Origin: Chloromonas sp. AAM2 | Taxonomy: Eukaryota > Chlorophyta > Chlorophyceae > Chlamydomonadales > Chlamydomonadaceae | Assembly (NCBI GenBank): GCA_004335635.1 | Contig: QAXH01003779.1 | Coordinates: forward strand, 1-48,777 | Reading direction: 5' to 3' | DNA: 48,777 nucleotides | In this document: in pieces, positions 1 through 12,700 of the stretch | Layout of the letters: each line of letters opens with the position of its first letter | How positions within the stretch are numbered: the first letter of the stretch is position 1 | Program-made: the position numbers and the translations under genes | The notes under the pieces: generated by a model | Databases searched by the model: none | What the model saw: the letters and a program-made list of their open reading frames with translations, nothing else | Told to the model about the DNA's origin: nothing

Positions 1-330
1 TGCTTGTGTTCATTTCGTGACAACCAATAGCTGGGCACCATCCAGCTGACAGACAGACACCTGCTGACAGACACGGGCTTCAGTGGCTGATGTCAAACAA
101 TTGGTCGATCAGTACGAGTGCATATGAGGCAGTGGCATGAAGCTGGTGATCTGTACTGTGTGCACCCCTTGATGGGCTGCCGAGCACGTTTCTTGAAATT
201 GATCAACATCACCATCTCATGAGCGATGGAATAAAGAAAGTAGAAAAGATCACATGGTGACAAATACACGCAGGGGTTTGCCAAGCCTGACGAAACCACC
301 GGCCTCTTAGACAGCCAAACTATGTACACT
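1..330. other. 3' flank of the VHS/GAT adaptor gene
   Basis: This stretch lies downstream of the adaptor stop codon and is probably its 3' untranslated region plus spacer. I see no TGTAA signal on the minus strand here and no convincing exon. The one longer minus frame that crosses it overlaps the adaptor's last exon out of frame and is a shadow. Confidence 0.5.
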
Positions 331-3300
331 TCAGAAGCTGACCCATTCAGAAGGTGGAGTGGCCGCCGCTCCTGGTGTAGCCATGGTGCTGCCCAGAGCA
401 GGCGGCACATGCCCTGACGATGTTGGCGCAATGCTTGCATAGAATGCTCCGGGAGCAGCCAACATGCTGCCTTGCTCTGCTAAAGACGCCTGGCGAGACA
501 CTGCGGCTCCTCTGCTGGCCAGCTCTTGCTCTAGCAGTGCAATGCGCTCATGCATCCCTGCCATGGCCTGTGCTGCACGCGCGCTGACCATTGCTAGCTC
601 CTGCTCGTGACGCGCTTGCATGGCCGCTAGAGACGCAGCATGCTGCGCACTAGCGCTCACAAGAGCATCCTGCAGACCCCGTGTTGACATCCTAAGAGAC
701 ATTAGCTCCTGCTGCACTGCATGTGGCAGCATAGCCTCCTGACCCATGTAGCCATCAGCATAGGCCGGCATCGATGGGGTTTGATGCAGCTGGGCTCTGG
801 GTGCAGCCTCTTGCCAGGACTGGTGCTGTGGCAGGGCAGGCCCTGGTGTGGGTGGCTGCCAAGTTGGCTGGCCGCTGCCACTGTGCTGCAGGTCGACATG
901 GCCTCTTTGCTGCTCCACAAACGGGTTACTGGATGATAGAGGCAGGGACACTGCACCTTCTAGGCCGGACAAGGGTGCTTCCGAAAGGGCACTTCCTTGG
1001 CTTGGAAACCCTGGCACAGGCTGTGGCGGGAGACCAGTGCCATAACTTCCAGCTGAAGCACCTGCCAGAGCAATAGTATTCTGAGATGACACTGAGCCCG
1101 GTGTGCTGCTTACTGGAGGCCGGGGTGTGGGCACTGCAGCCAGCTCTGCAAACGGATCATCGATGTCAACCGCCAGTGCAGGAACAGTACCAGGGCTTGG
1201 ACCAGGCACTGTGACTGGCGGAGGTCTCAGAGCCGCGCTGGTACCAGCTGCTGGGATGGCAGGTGATGGCTGTGATGCGGCATCAACAGGCGCAGGAGCA
1301 GGCCCGATATTATCATCAAGTGATAGCAAATCAAGGGTTGGCTTGGCAGGCATGGCGGTCTCCACTGGTGCCTTTGGTGCTTGTGCGTGGCCGTTGGCGC
1401 CTGAGGCTTGCGCTTCGCCTGTTGGTGCCACACGGCTGGTGTACTGCTGTGACAGGGTCTGCCAGCGCTCCTGCTGAGTGTTGAGCGCATCAGCCACTTC
1501 GCAAAGCTGCGCCATAGCCAGGTCTGTCAAACTCGCCCTGCTCAAACCCTCCTGTGGCAAACAATACACAGCGGAACGCGGGATGGCACTTGTGCTGTGC
1601 AGCCCAAACACTTATGATGACTGAAAAAAAAAGAAGTTTGCCAGTTCTGGGACAATTCCTGGATCTGGCACTGGAGCCGGTGTGTTTGTGGTGCGTATGT
1701 TTAGTGGTATCATGGTTCAGAGTTGTCGTGTATGATTGGGCTGTGCGAATGTTATCTGTCACTGTAAACCGCAAATTGTAGCCGCGGTGCGCCAGGCTCT
1801 GAGGGCCTGAGACAAATGCAGGCAAGCACACTCATGCCTCAGCCAAACGGGGAACTTGAGGCCAAGCAGGGTGCATGAGGTTGTGCCGCCAATCACGGAC
1901 AGGAAATTGAGCAGCCAGCCAGGGCATAGACCCTCAATAAGTTGAGCCTCAAGCAACTGAACCTGTTGCATGCCGTTGCCCACACAAAAACCAGCTGAGC
2001 CTGGATCTTGGATTTTTACCCTGCCCTCCCATTCCACTTCCTTAGTGCTTGTTCAGCAAACGCACAACATAGGATGCAGAGACCTCTCCCACCCCCGCCC
2101 CTTCCACCTGCAGGTGCGCCACATGCAGCGTGACCTTTGCCTGCAGCTCCTGCCCGCGCGTGTGCAGCTCCGGTGAGCGCGCGTCCTCCACTGTGGGGGC
2201 CTCCAGCGCCTCGGCCAGCGCGTCACTCGCACAGGCCAGGGCGATCGCATCCTGGGACATGCCCTCAGCCTGAAGGGGAGGGGCCACGACAATGGTCAAG
2301 TGCGTGGGCTCAACAGAAACTTGCACTTGCAGCAGAGCGAAGGATGTCAGAAGGGCCGCTCGATACCGGGCCACATGGACGCGACAGCAGTCAACTGCAT
2401 GGGCTGAACCCAGACGTTATGCACGGGGGCGCCATTGCTCCAACATCTGGGTGGGTGCTGATATGCAGCTATGAATGCAGTGGGAAGTACATATGCAGAG
2501 TTGACGAAAAGGCAGGCTTTTGCCAGTCCGTGATTCCTCATGTGCACCAGGACGAACAAGTTGTAGCATGCAGGCTGATGTGAGTAAGCATAAGCATTAC
2601 AGATCAACCACAACTCTAACTCCTTCACATCTGAAAGTTGAGCAGTTGATCCCAAGCCTCCAAGCATCAGACGAGCTTGTGTTCGTCACTGATGTGTGTG
2701 CAGGAACATGGGTGGGAGCGAGGAAGAACTGTGTGTGCGCACATAGTCACACCCATCAGATGCTGACTGGTCCATGAGAGCCTACCTGCGATAGCAGCGC
2801 TGCTTGGGTGTACTGCCCTTTCTTTGCATGGGCTGTACCGCTGCTCCCCGGACTGACAGGGTCCTGCCTGCTGGCCTCGGCATCTGCGGCCCTAGGCGAG
2901 GCGGATGTGGGGCTGGAGCCCAGTGCTATCACAGTGGGCCTCGGTCCGTCCACCTTCCAGGAGCCTTCCAGAATGATGCCCTCGCCCTCCAGCTCAAACA
3001 ACAGCTGCACCAGCCAGGCACAGTGTGTGTATTGTAACAGGTTGACCACTTGGCAAAAAAAGCAAGAGCTGGCAAAACAAGAGCTGGCTAAGTAGAGCCT
3101 GAGGCACTCTTAGAAGTCTGTTACACTGACAGCGAAGTCTGTTACAGGAGCTAGGAGCTGGCACAGGCAGACATTCCTTAAGAGCTGCTGCGAGAGCTAT
3201 TGAGCGATGCTTACCTGTTCCATACTGATTCCATAGTCATGCGACCTGCACAAGGCATAAGACAACACGTGTGCAGTGAGTGAGGGTGCTGGCAACGCAG

Positions 3301-5115
3301 GGAATCAGATGGCAAGAACTGCGTGTGGCCGCTCACCGCCAAGCAGTGGCCCACTTGAAGATTAGCTGCACCACGGCATCCTGAAGCGGAGGACTGAAGC
3401 TTTCCGTGGCCGCCTTCTTGAGTCTGCACAAGAGCAAGGGCAGCACGTGGCTGTTGCTTGCACACTGACTGGAGGCGCTCCTGCCCTTGACACATGCGGG
3501 TGTGCGTCTATCCAGTCCCATCACAACAAAACCAGCTTCGCAACATTGGGTGCTGATATGGCAACTTCAATCGTTTGGCTTAACTTGACTACACAATGTG
3601 GGATCCATGGGGCGACCACAGTCACTGGCTTGTCGTGCTGCATCAAGACGATAGCCGGTCAAAATAACACAAGCGACCAGGTGTGGCCTTAACGACAATT
3701 CTAGGGCGTTGCGCCAACCACCACAACAGCAAAACGTGAAATGTGGCCATGTCGTCATATCCCATACGTGCAACCAAAGCGACTGTTCAAAGCATGCTGT
3801 CAATGGTGAGTTTGGAATCTGCCGCACCAGCAACCGACTGCATGCATGCCCAACTCGTGTCTACCTGTCACGCCACTTGACAGTGGCCAGCTGTTCCATG
3901 AAGTTGCAGCCCACAGTGCTGTGTGAGGAGAGGAAGTCTATGACCTGTGCGGCAAGAGGCAAACAAAGACAGATAAGGCCATAGACAGTGAACGCTCTCT
4001 GAACTCCGTAGTGAACAGTGACTAGCTTGTGTCAGGTTCAAAAGCAGAACCAAGCACGCCCCAACTCTGTCCAACTTTGCACTCCCTGCCAGCCAGTGTG
4101 GCTTGCGCTGGGTTTCGATCACACAAGTACCTGTGATCCCTCAAGTACCTGATCACTGCTGAAGCGCACACAGCCACTTCACCTTCCTCTCACACCGCAA
4201 ACACACCCCACCTGGTGAACCCTTATTGACTTCAACTACATCGAAGTAGCGTTTGTATGCATGAGATGCACTCACTGCCAATGCCCGAATCCTATGTGGA
4301 GCATCCCACCCAGTGCCCTGCTGCACGTGGTCCTTGATGACCTGCGGCCAAGCAGCAAGGCATGCAGCAACAGGACTGGAACAGTTCTGTGTGTGTGTGT
4401 GTAGTCATGCTACAAAAGATGTCATTTCCGTGCTCAGGGCCCACGCAAGTGCACGAGACTGCCAGGCTGCAGCCTGCAACTAAGCACTGTTGGTGCAATT
4501 TCCAACAACCTCAGTTTTACTTGATGAGATATCAGGCCTTTGCAAGCAGCTGAGCGCCTTTGCCTGACTAAACCAACGGTGACATCTCATCGCATGACCT
4601 GTGGTGACAGACAATGTGGGGAATAGACAGCATGAGGCATTGACCCTTCTTCTGACAGCCAGACGTACCCTGAGCGCTTCTTTTGCATTCAGCTGTCGCT
4701 GAACGACATGGTCTGCCATGAAAACAAGCTTTTTGCGATCATCCGCCGTTGTGGGAGGACTGCAGGCCAGTAGAACAGCAACTGTCAAAATGCCTGGCAG
4801 ATCAGACTGGATGTGTGAGTGCAAATGTCGTCTTGATCTGCAACAACCGGACTGTGATGCCCTTCACGCTTGTGAGCGTAAAGACTGCTTTACATGCAAT
4901 GTCTTGACCATCACAATTAATGCAGGGGAGGGCACTGCAATTTGAAAGACCCGGACCTCCATCCCAAGCCGTGATTCTGTGTGTTGAGTAGTACCCCTGG
5001 GACCACCACTGTGCATGTACTCCTAGACTCACCTTGCCACGAATTCATCAAAAGCCCGCTGAAAACTGTTGATTCCTTGCGATCCAGCCCTTCCCAAACT
5101 CAGAAGGCGCTGCAT
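331..5115 (-). CDS. VHS/GAT-domain (TOM1-like) ubiquitin-clathrin adaptor, 9 exons
   Basis: Exons: 5115-5033, 4759-4669, 4341-4276, 3944-3865, 3423-3337, 3245-3215, 3004-2786, 2269-2108, 1551-331. All phases agree and give 679 residues. Residues about 20-165 read as a VHS domain, with helices such as KEALRVIKDHVQQ and AVVQLIFKWATAWR and then LLFELEGEGI, which matches the end of TOM1-type VHS domains. Residues about 220-315 look like a weaker GAT domain. The tail carries a clathrin box (LLSLD, about 348-352), a DPF (about 405) and an NPF (about 482) peptide, and a coiled coil near 570-640. Family members (plant TOL, animal TOM1) bind ubiquitinated cargo on endosomes and act as an ESCRT-0 substitute. 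The function is inferred from the family. The start ATG lies in a short first exon with a clean GTGAGT donor. VHS is firmer than GAT; an ENTH-like fold is the main alternative. Confidence 0.75.
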
Positions 5116-5347
5116 CTTACAATTATGTGGCAAAGTGATTTGTTCTCGCAACATGACGTCTCCATCGCATCCCCGACGAAATCACCGTTGTGAAACGGCA
5201 GGCCCATCACTTGCCACATCACCAGTGCAGCTGCAGCAGTAAGCATAAGCACGGCTACAGCAATCGTACGAGGACATCATCAACATGTTGCTCGCAAACC
5301 GGACTGTGCCTGGCAATGGATGTGCATTCACGCAGCAGCAACGCACA
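5116..5347. promoter_or_regulatory. Shared divergent promoter region, adaptor and chlorophyll synthase
   Basis: Only 232 bp separate the start codons of two divergent genes, so both promoters and both 5' leaders must lie here or overlap the first exons. I could not assign a TATA box or a named element with confidence. Confidence 0.5.
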
Positions 5348-8342
5348 ATGTTGAGGAGCTGCGTGCCCAAGGCTGCACCCTTCACATCTGTGCGCGTCAC
5401 CCGTGAGTTTGCTGCTCTTTTGACAGGAATTCTTAGGTTTGTTTTCCGTGCCTGATATTGCCAAGGATCTCAGAGTCCGCTCGGCACGTACAGATGCAAT
5501 GGATATGCACGGATCCGTAAAAGGATCCAGAGAATCGTGGCCAGAGCCGCCCATCGTTCTGCCCTGCAGCGTCGAACACCCGCGTGGTGCGCATCGCTGC
5601 ACAGCAGAAAACAGAGGAGAAGACGTCAGATGCTAACAGCGCCGCAAGACAGCTGCTGGGCATGAAGGGCGCTGCGCTGGAGACGGACAAGTTCAAGATC
5701 CGTGTCCAACTCACTAAGCCTGTGACATGGATCCCCCTCATCTGGGGTGAGGTCAACTTCGTCGTGCCGGGCAAACCCAGCCTGATGCATACGGCTCATC
5801 ACAGTCAGCATCGTGATGTTGATCAAGGCTGATTCCAACATGCATCGTTCTGCACGCAGGTGTGGCATGTGGTGCTGCTGCCTCTGGCAACTACGTCTGG
5901 AACAACCCCGAGCAAGTTGCGCAGCTCCTCACATGTATGATGATGTCCGGCCCTTTCTTGACTGGCTATACACAGGTGAACGTCCAATGCCAGCGCTCAT
6001 GACTTGTTACAACATGTTTGCCAGCAGCATTACAGCAGCTGACCTTCATGCACCTCTTTCAATGGCCAAGCTGCATTTCTTCATGCATGTTGCAGACAAT
6101 CAATGACTGGTACGACCGTGAGATTGATGCTATCAACGAGCCCTACAGGCCCATTCCATCTGGTGAGCAGCCTAAGGCAGTGTGCGGCGACAGATAGGCA
6201 ATATGCCACGGTGGCTGCTCGGCAGGTAGAGTGATGCTCTGAATGCTGCTTCTAGCACGCAGCAATGTCAGTGATGCATTGTCGAGCATGAGGCTGCATG
6301 CGTTGCGCTGTCTCAGCCCGTTTTCCGCTTCATGTGGTCACCTTCACATCTGCGCACGCATTCAGAATAGTGCAACGATGTGCATAGGTCATACACACAC
6401 ACACACACACATGCATGCATGCAGAGCGTTGCGGTACATGATTGTTTGTTTCCCTGTGCAGGTCGCATCACTGAAGGCGAGGTGATTGCTCAGATCTGGG
6501 CGCTGCTGGCTGCCGGCATTGGCACTGCGTACCTGCTGGACACCTGGGTGGGACACGAGTTCCCCACACTCACGGTGGGTGCAGCCACAGGCACGGGCTA
6601 GGTGTACTGGAAGCACTAGGAGCAGAGCATGCCGGTATCCAAGAATTGCCAGCACCATTACACATGCCTGGTTGCGGAATGTGATGCAAGTTCAATCGGA
6701 CGATTGAACGAACAAACCATCTGGTCTTCGCAGGTGCTGGCTGTGTTTGGATCCTTCATCTCCTACATCTACAGTGCACCACCACTGAAGCTCAAGCAGA
6801 GCGGTTGGGCGGGCAACTACGCGCTGGGCTCCTCGTACATCGCACTGCCCTGGTGGGCGGGACAGGTGCGGTCATGCTGCGCAGGAGCATGGATGCATCA
6901 GGTGCACAAGCTGAGGCAAACAGCTGATGAATGGTCACATTGTCAGAGTGCTGGACAAAACTGATGCTTTGCGGTACTCATGCACTGTACGGCAAAGGCC
7001 TTTCAGATCTCCCTGGCAAAGGGGCACAGCAGGTGACACACCTGGGTGGGAGAAGGGCCTGTAGGGCCTGTACATGACACACGCATGACCTGAGGCTGTG
7101 TTTGTGTTACGCAGGCATTGTTCGGTACCCTGACGCCTGATGTGATGGTGTTGACCGTGGCCTACTCCATTGCTGGCCTGGGCATTGCCATTGTCAACGA
7201 CTTCAAGAGCATTGAGGGCGACAGGTGTGTGGTGACCTCACCTGCTCGTGCACATGTGAACCTGTAGGAGGAGCAATGCGCCGAGTACCGCAATTGCTCT
7301 TGTGAGCCCTTCCTCAATCTGTCTACTTCGCTGCACTTGGCTGACCAGCAAGCCAAGCTTGCTGGATTGGTTGCTTGCCTACATCCGATTTGCCCGTCAT
7401 GGTCCCTCGATTGGTCCCGCTTGTGCCTGTACAGCTTCAGCTCAACAGCTTATGCCTGTACGGCTAGTCCTGCTTGTGTTGACTGCATGTCCGCACATGT
7501 TCTCCTCGCAGGGCCATGGGTCTGCAGTCGCTGCCCGTTGCCTTCGGTGTGGACACGGCCAAGTGGATCTGTGTCAGCAGCATCGACGTGACGCAGCTGG
7601 GCGTGGCCGCGTACCTGTGGCAGGGCCTGCACCAGCCCACGTACGCCGCCGTGCTGCTGGGCCTCATCTTGCCGCAGATCTTCTTCCAGTTCAAGTACTT
7701 CCTGGTTGACCCCATTGCCAACGACGTCAAGTACCAGGTGCGGGCATGTGACAGTCACGTGCATTGCGTAGCATGGCATTGTGCTGTTGAAGCCCTGTTT
7801 TCTAACCAATTGTGTTGTTGTGCAAGTTTGGTGCAAATATTCATGCAGCACTTGCATCAATGATCATGTCAATGTGGTTGGACTTGATATATGTATGCCA
7901 TGGACGGGGTGAAAGCATCTGCCAAGGAAGCCATGGGCCATATCAAGGCCATCATCTTCGGATGGTTTAGATTACGGTCAATGTGTTCCAACTTGGTTCA
8001 GGAGGATAACAGATGCCAAGACGGAGGGTGAACTCAATTTTGGACAGGATATGCCACTAGTTGTCCTGTTCATGTGTAGTTATGAATGTTAGACTGTACT
8101 TGAACCTTGTGCAGTGGCACATGGACACCTTCACAAGCTGCAGTGAAGTGGGTTGCGCTGAGCATGGTCTCGCCATATCAACTACCAAGGGCCAGGAAGT
8201 GAAGAAGTAAGCAACACAAATTCATAACACAACCATGTGATGCCGTGCCTGCTTGTAGGCGTCTGCTCAACCGTTCTTGGTTTTTGGCCTGCTCACTGCT
8301 GGCTTGGCCGTTGGCGCCGCTAACAGCGTTGGGGCGGTCTAA
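5348..8342 (+). CDS. CHLG: Chlorophyll synthase (UbiA prenyltransferase), 9 exons
   Basis: Exons: 5348-5402, 5570-5746, 5860-5975, 6096-6162, 6462-6574, 6734-6865, 7115-7224, 7512-7737, 8259-8342. All phases agree and give 359 residues. The enzyme joins phytyl or geranylgeranyl diphosphate to chlorophyllide, the last step of chlorophyll synthesis, in the thylakoid membrane. The first Asp-rich motif is NDWYDREIDAINEP (residues about 119-132). The second is NDFKSIEGDRAMGL. Both are diagnostic of ChlG within the UbiA family. Several hydrophobic segments fit a polytopic membrane protein. The first 45 or so residues are Ser/Ala/Arg-rich, as expected for a chloroplast transit peptide. The length is normal and no key residue is missing. 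The intron between the last two exons is 521 nt. I am very sure of the family and fairly sure of every exon. Confidence 0.95.
6391..6424. repeat. (AC)n microsatellite followed by ATGC repeats
   Basis: A simple AC dinucleotide run followed by ATGCATGC sits in the fourth intron of chlorophyll synthase. The exons on each side are intact. Confidence 0.9.
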
Positions 8343-8573
8343 GGAGTGAAGGGCAGCTGACTCTGACCATTGTTTCCTTGGATTCCTGACCACGTTTCCA
8401 ACCAGTAACTTGCAGCGTGTCCGGCCAAACTGTTGCCTGAAAAGCCCTACTGTCTGCATGTCGTACTAAACCCCACTTCGCCTTGAGTGAAGCATCAGCC
8501 TGCGCAGAGTCCACGTATGACACCTCAACTGACCTGAGGCGACTAAACAATATGGGCTGCTTTGACCTCCTTT

Positions 8574-8578
8574 TGTAA
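8574..8578 (+). terminator. TGTAA polyadenylation signal for chlorophyll synthase
   Basis: A TGTAA pentamer lies about 232 nt after the chlorophyll synthase stop codon. TGTAA is the usual nuclear poly(A) signal of chlorophyte algae. The position fits a normal 3' UTR, but the cleavage site is not known. Confidence 0.5.
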
Positions 8579-9107
8579 TCACTTGTTTATCCTCGGCGTG
8601 AGGCAGCCACGAACAGAGGGGACTGGCATTCTATAAAACAATGCAGAAAACAAAACAGCAGCAACCGTGTTATTACTTGCTCATGGTCAACTACAGAACT
8701 TACAAACTACAGAAAGTAAACCATTGTACGGGCGTCTGACCAAGCAGACTGAAGTACAGTGACTGTCCCTTTATCCGACCAATTTCCATTACGCTATCCA
8801 CTCGTCGATCGATCTTTGCGGCTCTTTGGCAAAACGGACTGCTCCATGATGCAAGCCCTTTATCCCAAGTCACTGTACCTGCAGCGTTCCAAACAAAGAC
8901 CATGCATAACCAGTGTGGGGAAGGTCTGCGAAGGTTTACCCTTCTACTGATTTTGCAGCATCATTTTATAGTAGTGGATCATTAATAAGAAATGATGTTT
9001 GCCAGTTCTCAGAGCCATCATCAAAAAAGCACCAAGCCTTGGACGACTTGAGACGGCACTTGGACACCCCCTCTTGCGAGGTCAGGCTGCACTCTGTTCT
9101 GCATTTC

Positions 9108-9175
9108 AAAGACCATGCATAAAAACTTTCAGGTGTGATGGAAAGACCATGCATGAAAACTTTCAAGTGTGATGG
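9108..9175. repeat. Two tandem copies of a 34-bp unit
   Basis: Copies at 9108-9141 and 9142-9175 differ at three positions. Each begins AAAGACCATGCAT. A related AAAGACCATGCATAA also occurs singly near 8897. Confidence 0.9.
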
Positions 9176-9785
9176 CCATTATATATCGCCAACGGTCGCG
9201 GTTTGCTGAGCCCCTCAAACTCAAGGTTGTCCAGACCGCGTCCGCCATCGTGGCATGCCACTTGTTGCAGCATTTGGAGGGCTTCGCAGGTGGAAAAACC
9301 AAGCCGAGCCAAAGCTTGCCTGTGCTTCCCAATGCTACTAGCATAGCACCAGCACTTCAGGCCCAGAAATGGCGTGATGCCCGTGTTGCAGATGTCTGGA
9401 ATGCCACTTCGCGTAGACGGCAGCTAATGAGTGTTTTGAATTCAATTACGGTTGCGACCCAAACCGTCGGTGACGTCAGTGGGTCCAATGAGTGAGCGGC
9501 AGAAGATGCAGATGTCAAAGCAGAACGATCACATCAGATGCTCCCAGTTGATACGTCACAGCACATGCAAAGACAAGTTCTCAACGAGCACAGCAGGACT
9601 AGTTGATACCAGGGGGAGGAGGTCCAGGATGTGCCAAGATGAAGGCACCAGATAGCTGCTTGGTGTCAACACGGTCACCACAGGGTCTGACAGTCCCAAC
9701 CTTTTTGAATGCTGCATCTGCAACCAGTGATCTGCAACACTGAGGCCCAAAACAAAGTTGGCCGTACAGCCTAGGTCTTGTACGC

Positions 9786-12700
9786 ATGGCAGCCCAGTCA
9801 GATGGACAGCTGCTCAGCCTGGACAGCGTAACAAACTACGAGAAGTTGTGAGTGTAGCAGGCAGGCAATCTCATGCTGAGGTGCAACACTGCACGCTTGC
9901 ATGCATGCGCTACCGATCACCATGACCCATGCAGGGCATGCACCACTGTATGCTTTCAAAAACTGCCCCAAACCACCACATTTCATGCAGGCATAGGATC
10001 GGCGAGGGCACCTATGGCGTTGTGTACAAGGCGCGAGACAGGCGCACGGGCCAAGTTGTGGCTCTGAAGAAAGTGCGCTTTGAAAAGTGCGTACCAACAT
10101 GCTGGTTACAAGGCCTACGTCACACTTGACAGTGTGGGCAATCAATGTTCGGGTTGTGCCTTGAAAGCCATGCCTTGCCCAAAATGATGTCAAAAGCATC
10201 CATGCTTTCACGGTTCACGTCACAGCAACAAGGTTCCATCCATCTGGCTTTGCACCATCGCGCAGGACGCGTGATGGTGTTCCTGTGACGTCCATCCGTG
10301 AGATGCGTGTGCTGCAGCAGTGCTCACACCCAAACATTGTACGGCTGATCAAGGTGGTCACCGGTAGCAAGGCAGACAGGTGCGCCTGCAAGCCACCTCA
10401 TCCAGTTGCTGCGCGCTCAAAGCATCAAACCAGTTCGTGACAGGATAGTATGGCTGATCAAACAATGCCTGGCTGCTACAGGGTTCTAGTTGTTCACAGC
10501 TCGGTACCGCTGCAGACACGCACCTCAGCCTTTTGAATTTGCCACCAACCTCACCGGGCCTCACTGGTGGAGCATACCCCGCCAAGACTGTTGCAGCTGT
10601 ACCGCCCCAGGCTGTTTATCCTGTCCTCTGCTTGCAGTGTGTTCCTCGTGTTTGAATACTGCGAGTATGACCTAGGGCGCGTGCTGGTAAGTGCAAGGCA
10701 TACCACAGCACACTCTACCAACCGGTGCAGCCCTGGATGTTCAGCCTTGTCTGCATCAACAGACAGCAAGGGATGGGCTAGGCAATGCACGTGCTGCCTG
10801 TGGTTTGATTGCCACTGGACTTGACCGCAGGACACCAAGGCCGCTCCCTTCACACTCCCACAGATCAAGCAGCTCACGTGGCAGGTGCGAACCTACTGGG
10901 CACTTCAGGAGCGGTTTCTGAAACATTCAAGTTCAAGTGTATGCTTAGAGATTGAGTGCACCATGAACGTGTGCAGCCACCACATGTTGGTCACACCCTA
11001 CCCATGGTCCAGGCATGGGGCATGAGGCTCAGACCCTCTGTGAATGCCCCAATGCTGCCTGCCTGCCTGCCTGTCCTGTGTGTCCTCAGTTGCTCCAGTC
11101 AGTGGCCTACCTGCACCACCACTGGGTGTTGCACAGGGACATCAAGGTGGGGACGAGCGGGCCACACTGTGTGCACATGCACGTACATTCTGGCACTGAC
11201 ATGCACACGTTCAAGGCACCAGCATAGAGCAACGCCAATACCCAGGCACTGACATGCACATATTGGAGGCACCAGATAGAGCATTGGGGCAGTGCCAGAG
11301 AGCAATGCCGGTTTCAGGGCACTAGGTGCCAAGCCTGCGGTGGGTGACTGGACAGAAGTTGACTGTCATCCTTCGTTTTACGGGTGTACAGGCGGGCATG
11401 GGCCACTCGGGCGGAAGTGTTGCAGGTTATGCATGCTACTACAATCCAGAACAAGCGACATCTCACTGGCATTTGAACTTGATCACGCGATCAGTGCCGG
11501 GGCCGTTCTTTTGAGGCTGGGGCTAGAGCAGACGAGCTGCACGTCTTAGAATGTGAAGCCTATGTTGATATACGGGAACAGTTTGAAGACGTTTTTGCTG
11601 TTTGCACTGACCCTGGCAACCCCGATGCCTACATGGGGCATGTCATGAACCCAGACACTGGGCATGCATGGAAAAGAGTTGCCCATTTCCTGTTTAGAGG
11701 TATGGTGGCCAAGCGCATTGCTATTGTCACCATAGCCCTTAGTTGCCGATGCCACGGTCCCTGGCATACCCGCCCGGCAAATGCATGTGACCTCAGCCGG
11801 CCGTGTTGGCCTTACTGTGAGGCTTTTTTGACGCTGGGGCGCATTTCCCTGACTGCCGGGCTCCTGCTTCACTCTGACTTTCTGCTTGATGACTCTTATT
11901 GATTGACTTGAAGTTCATTTGTCCCTCAGTTGCAGGACACATCCCTTATTTGTCCCTTGCGCATTGTGCGTATCAACACGGATGTAAAAAGACGACGACA
12001 ACAACAACATGACTGCGTGCATGCCTGCCAGATACCCATTACCTGTAGCAGGCAGCATTTCCCCTGGTTTGGTTTGGGTGAACTGTTTTAAGCACACACT
12101 GCTACAGCTGCGTAGCCTGTTCCTGATCACACACACGTGTGCAAGCACGTGGCCCAGGTGTCCATATGTGTCTGCCCGTAGATGTCCAACCTGCTGTACT
12201 GCAAGACTGGGTACCTCAAGCTGTGTGACCTCGGATTGGCAAGGTAGGAAGCTCTGAGAGGACCAGTAATCAAACAATGCAAAGATTGATTTGCACTGGC
12301 CCAGCTCGCGTGTGCCGCCGGGAGAGTGTGTGAGGCTCAGGATTGTCCCGCGTGTGGGTTTGTTGCCCAGCCCATGCCCCATGCCTGACCCATCGCCCCC
12401 CTGTCAGGTACTTCACGCATGAGCCGGCAGCCATGACGCCCCGCGTGGTCACGCTCTGGTACCGGGCCCCCGAGCTCCTCATGGGCACCGAGGTGCGCTC
12501 TTCTGAAGTGCATTGCGAAAGCCACGGCTGGGGACACAAGCCCTTTGCACGCAATGCAGGCTTCGCTGTCTGGTGCACATCCTCTCAAAGGGCGTGGCAC
12601 GGCACGGCGGGGAGCAGTGAGGCAGTGCGTGGCATGTAGCCCGGTGGCATGAGGCTGCACGCGGCAGGAGCTGGGCACCACTCACATGGGGATGTGGTCC

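Larger units (their letters stand above)
8343..9785. other. Intergenic region between chlorophyll synthase and the kinase
   Basis: About 1.4 kb. It holds the 3' UTR of chlorophyll synthase, a two-copy 34-bp tandem repeat (9108-9175) and the kinase promoter. A plus-strand open frame at 9169-9495 has no recognisable motif and no splice partners that I can support, so I do not call it a gene. Confidence 0.5.
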
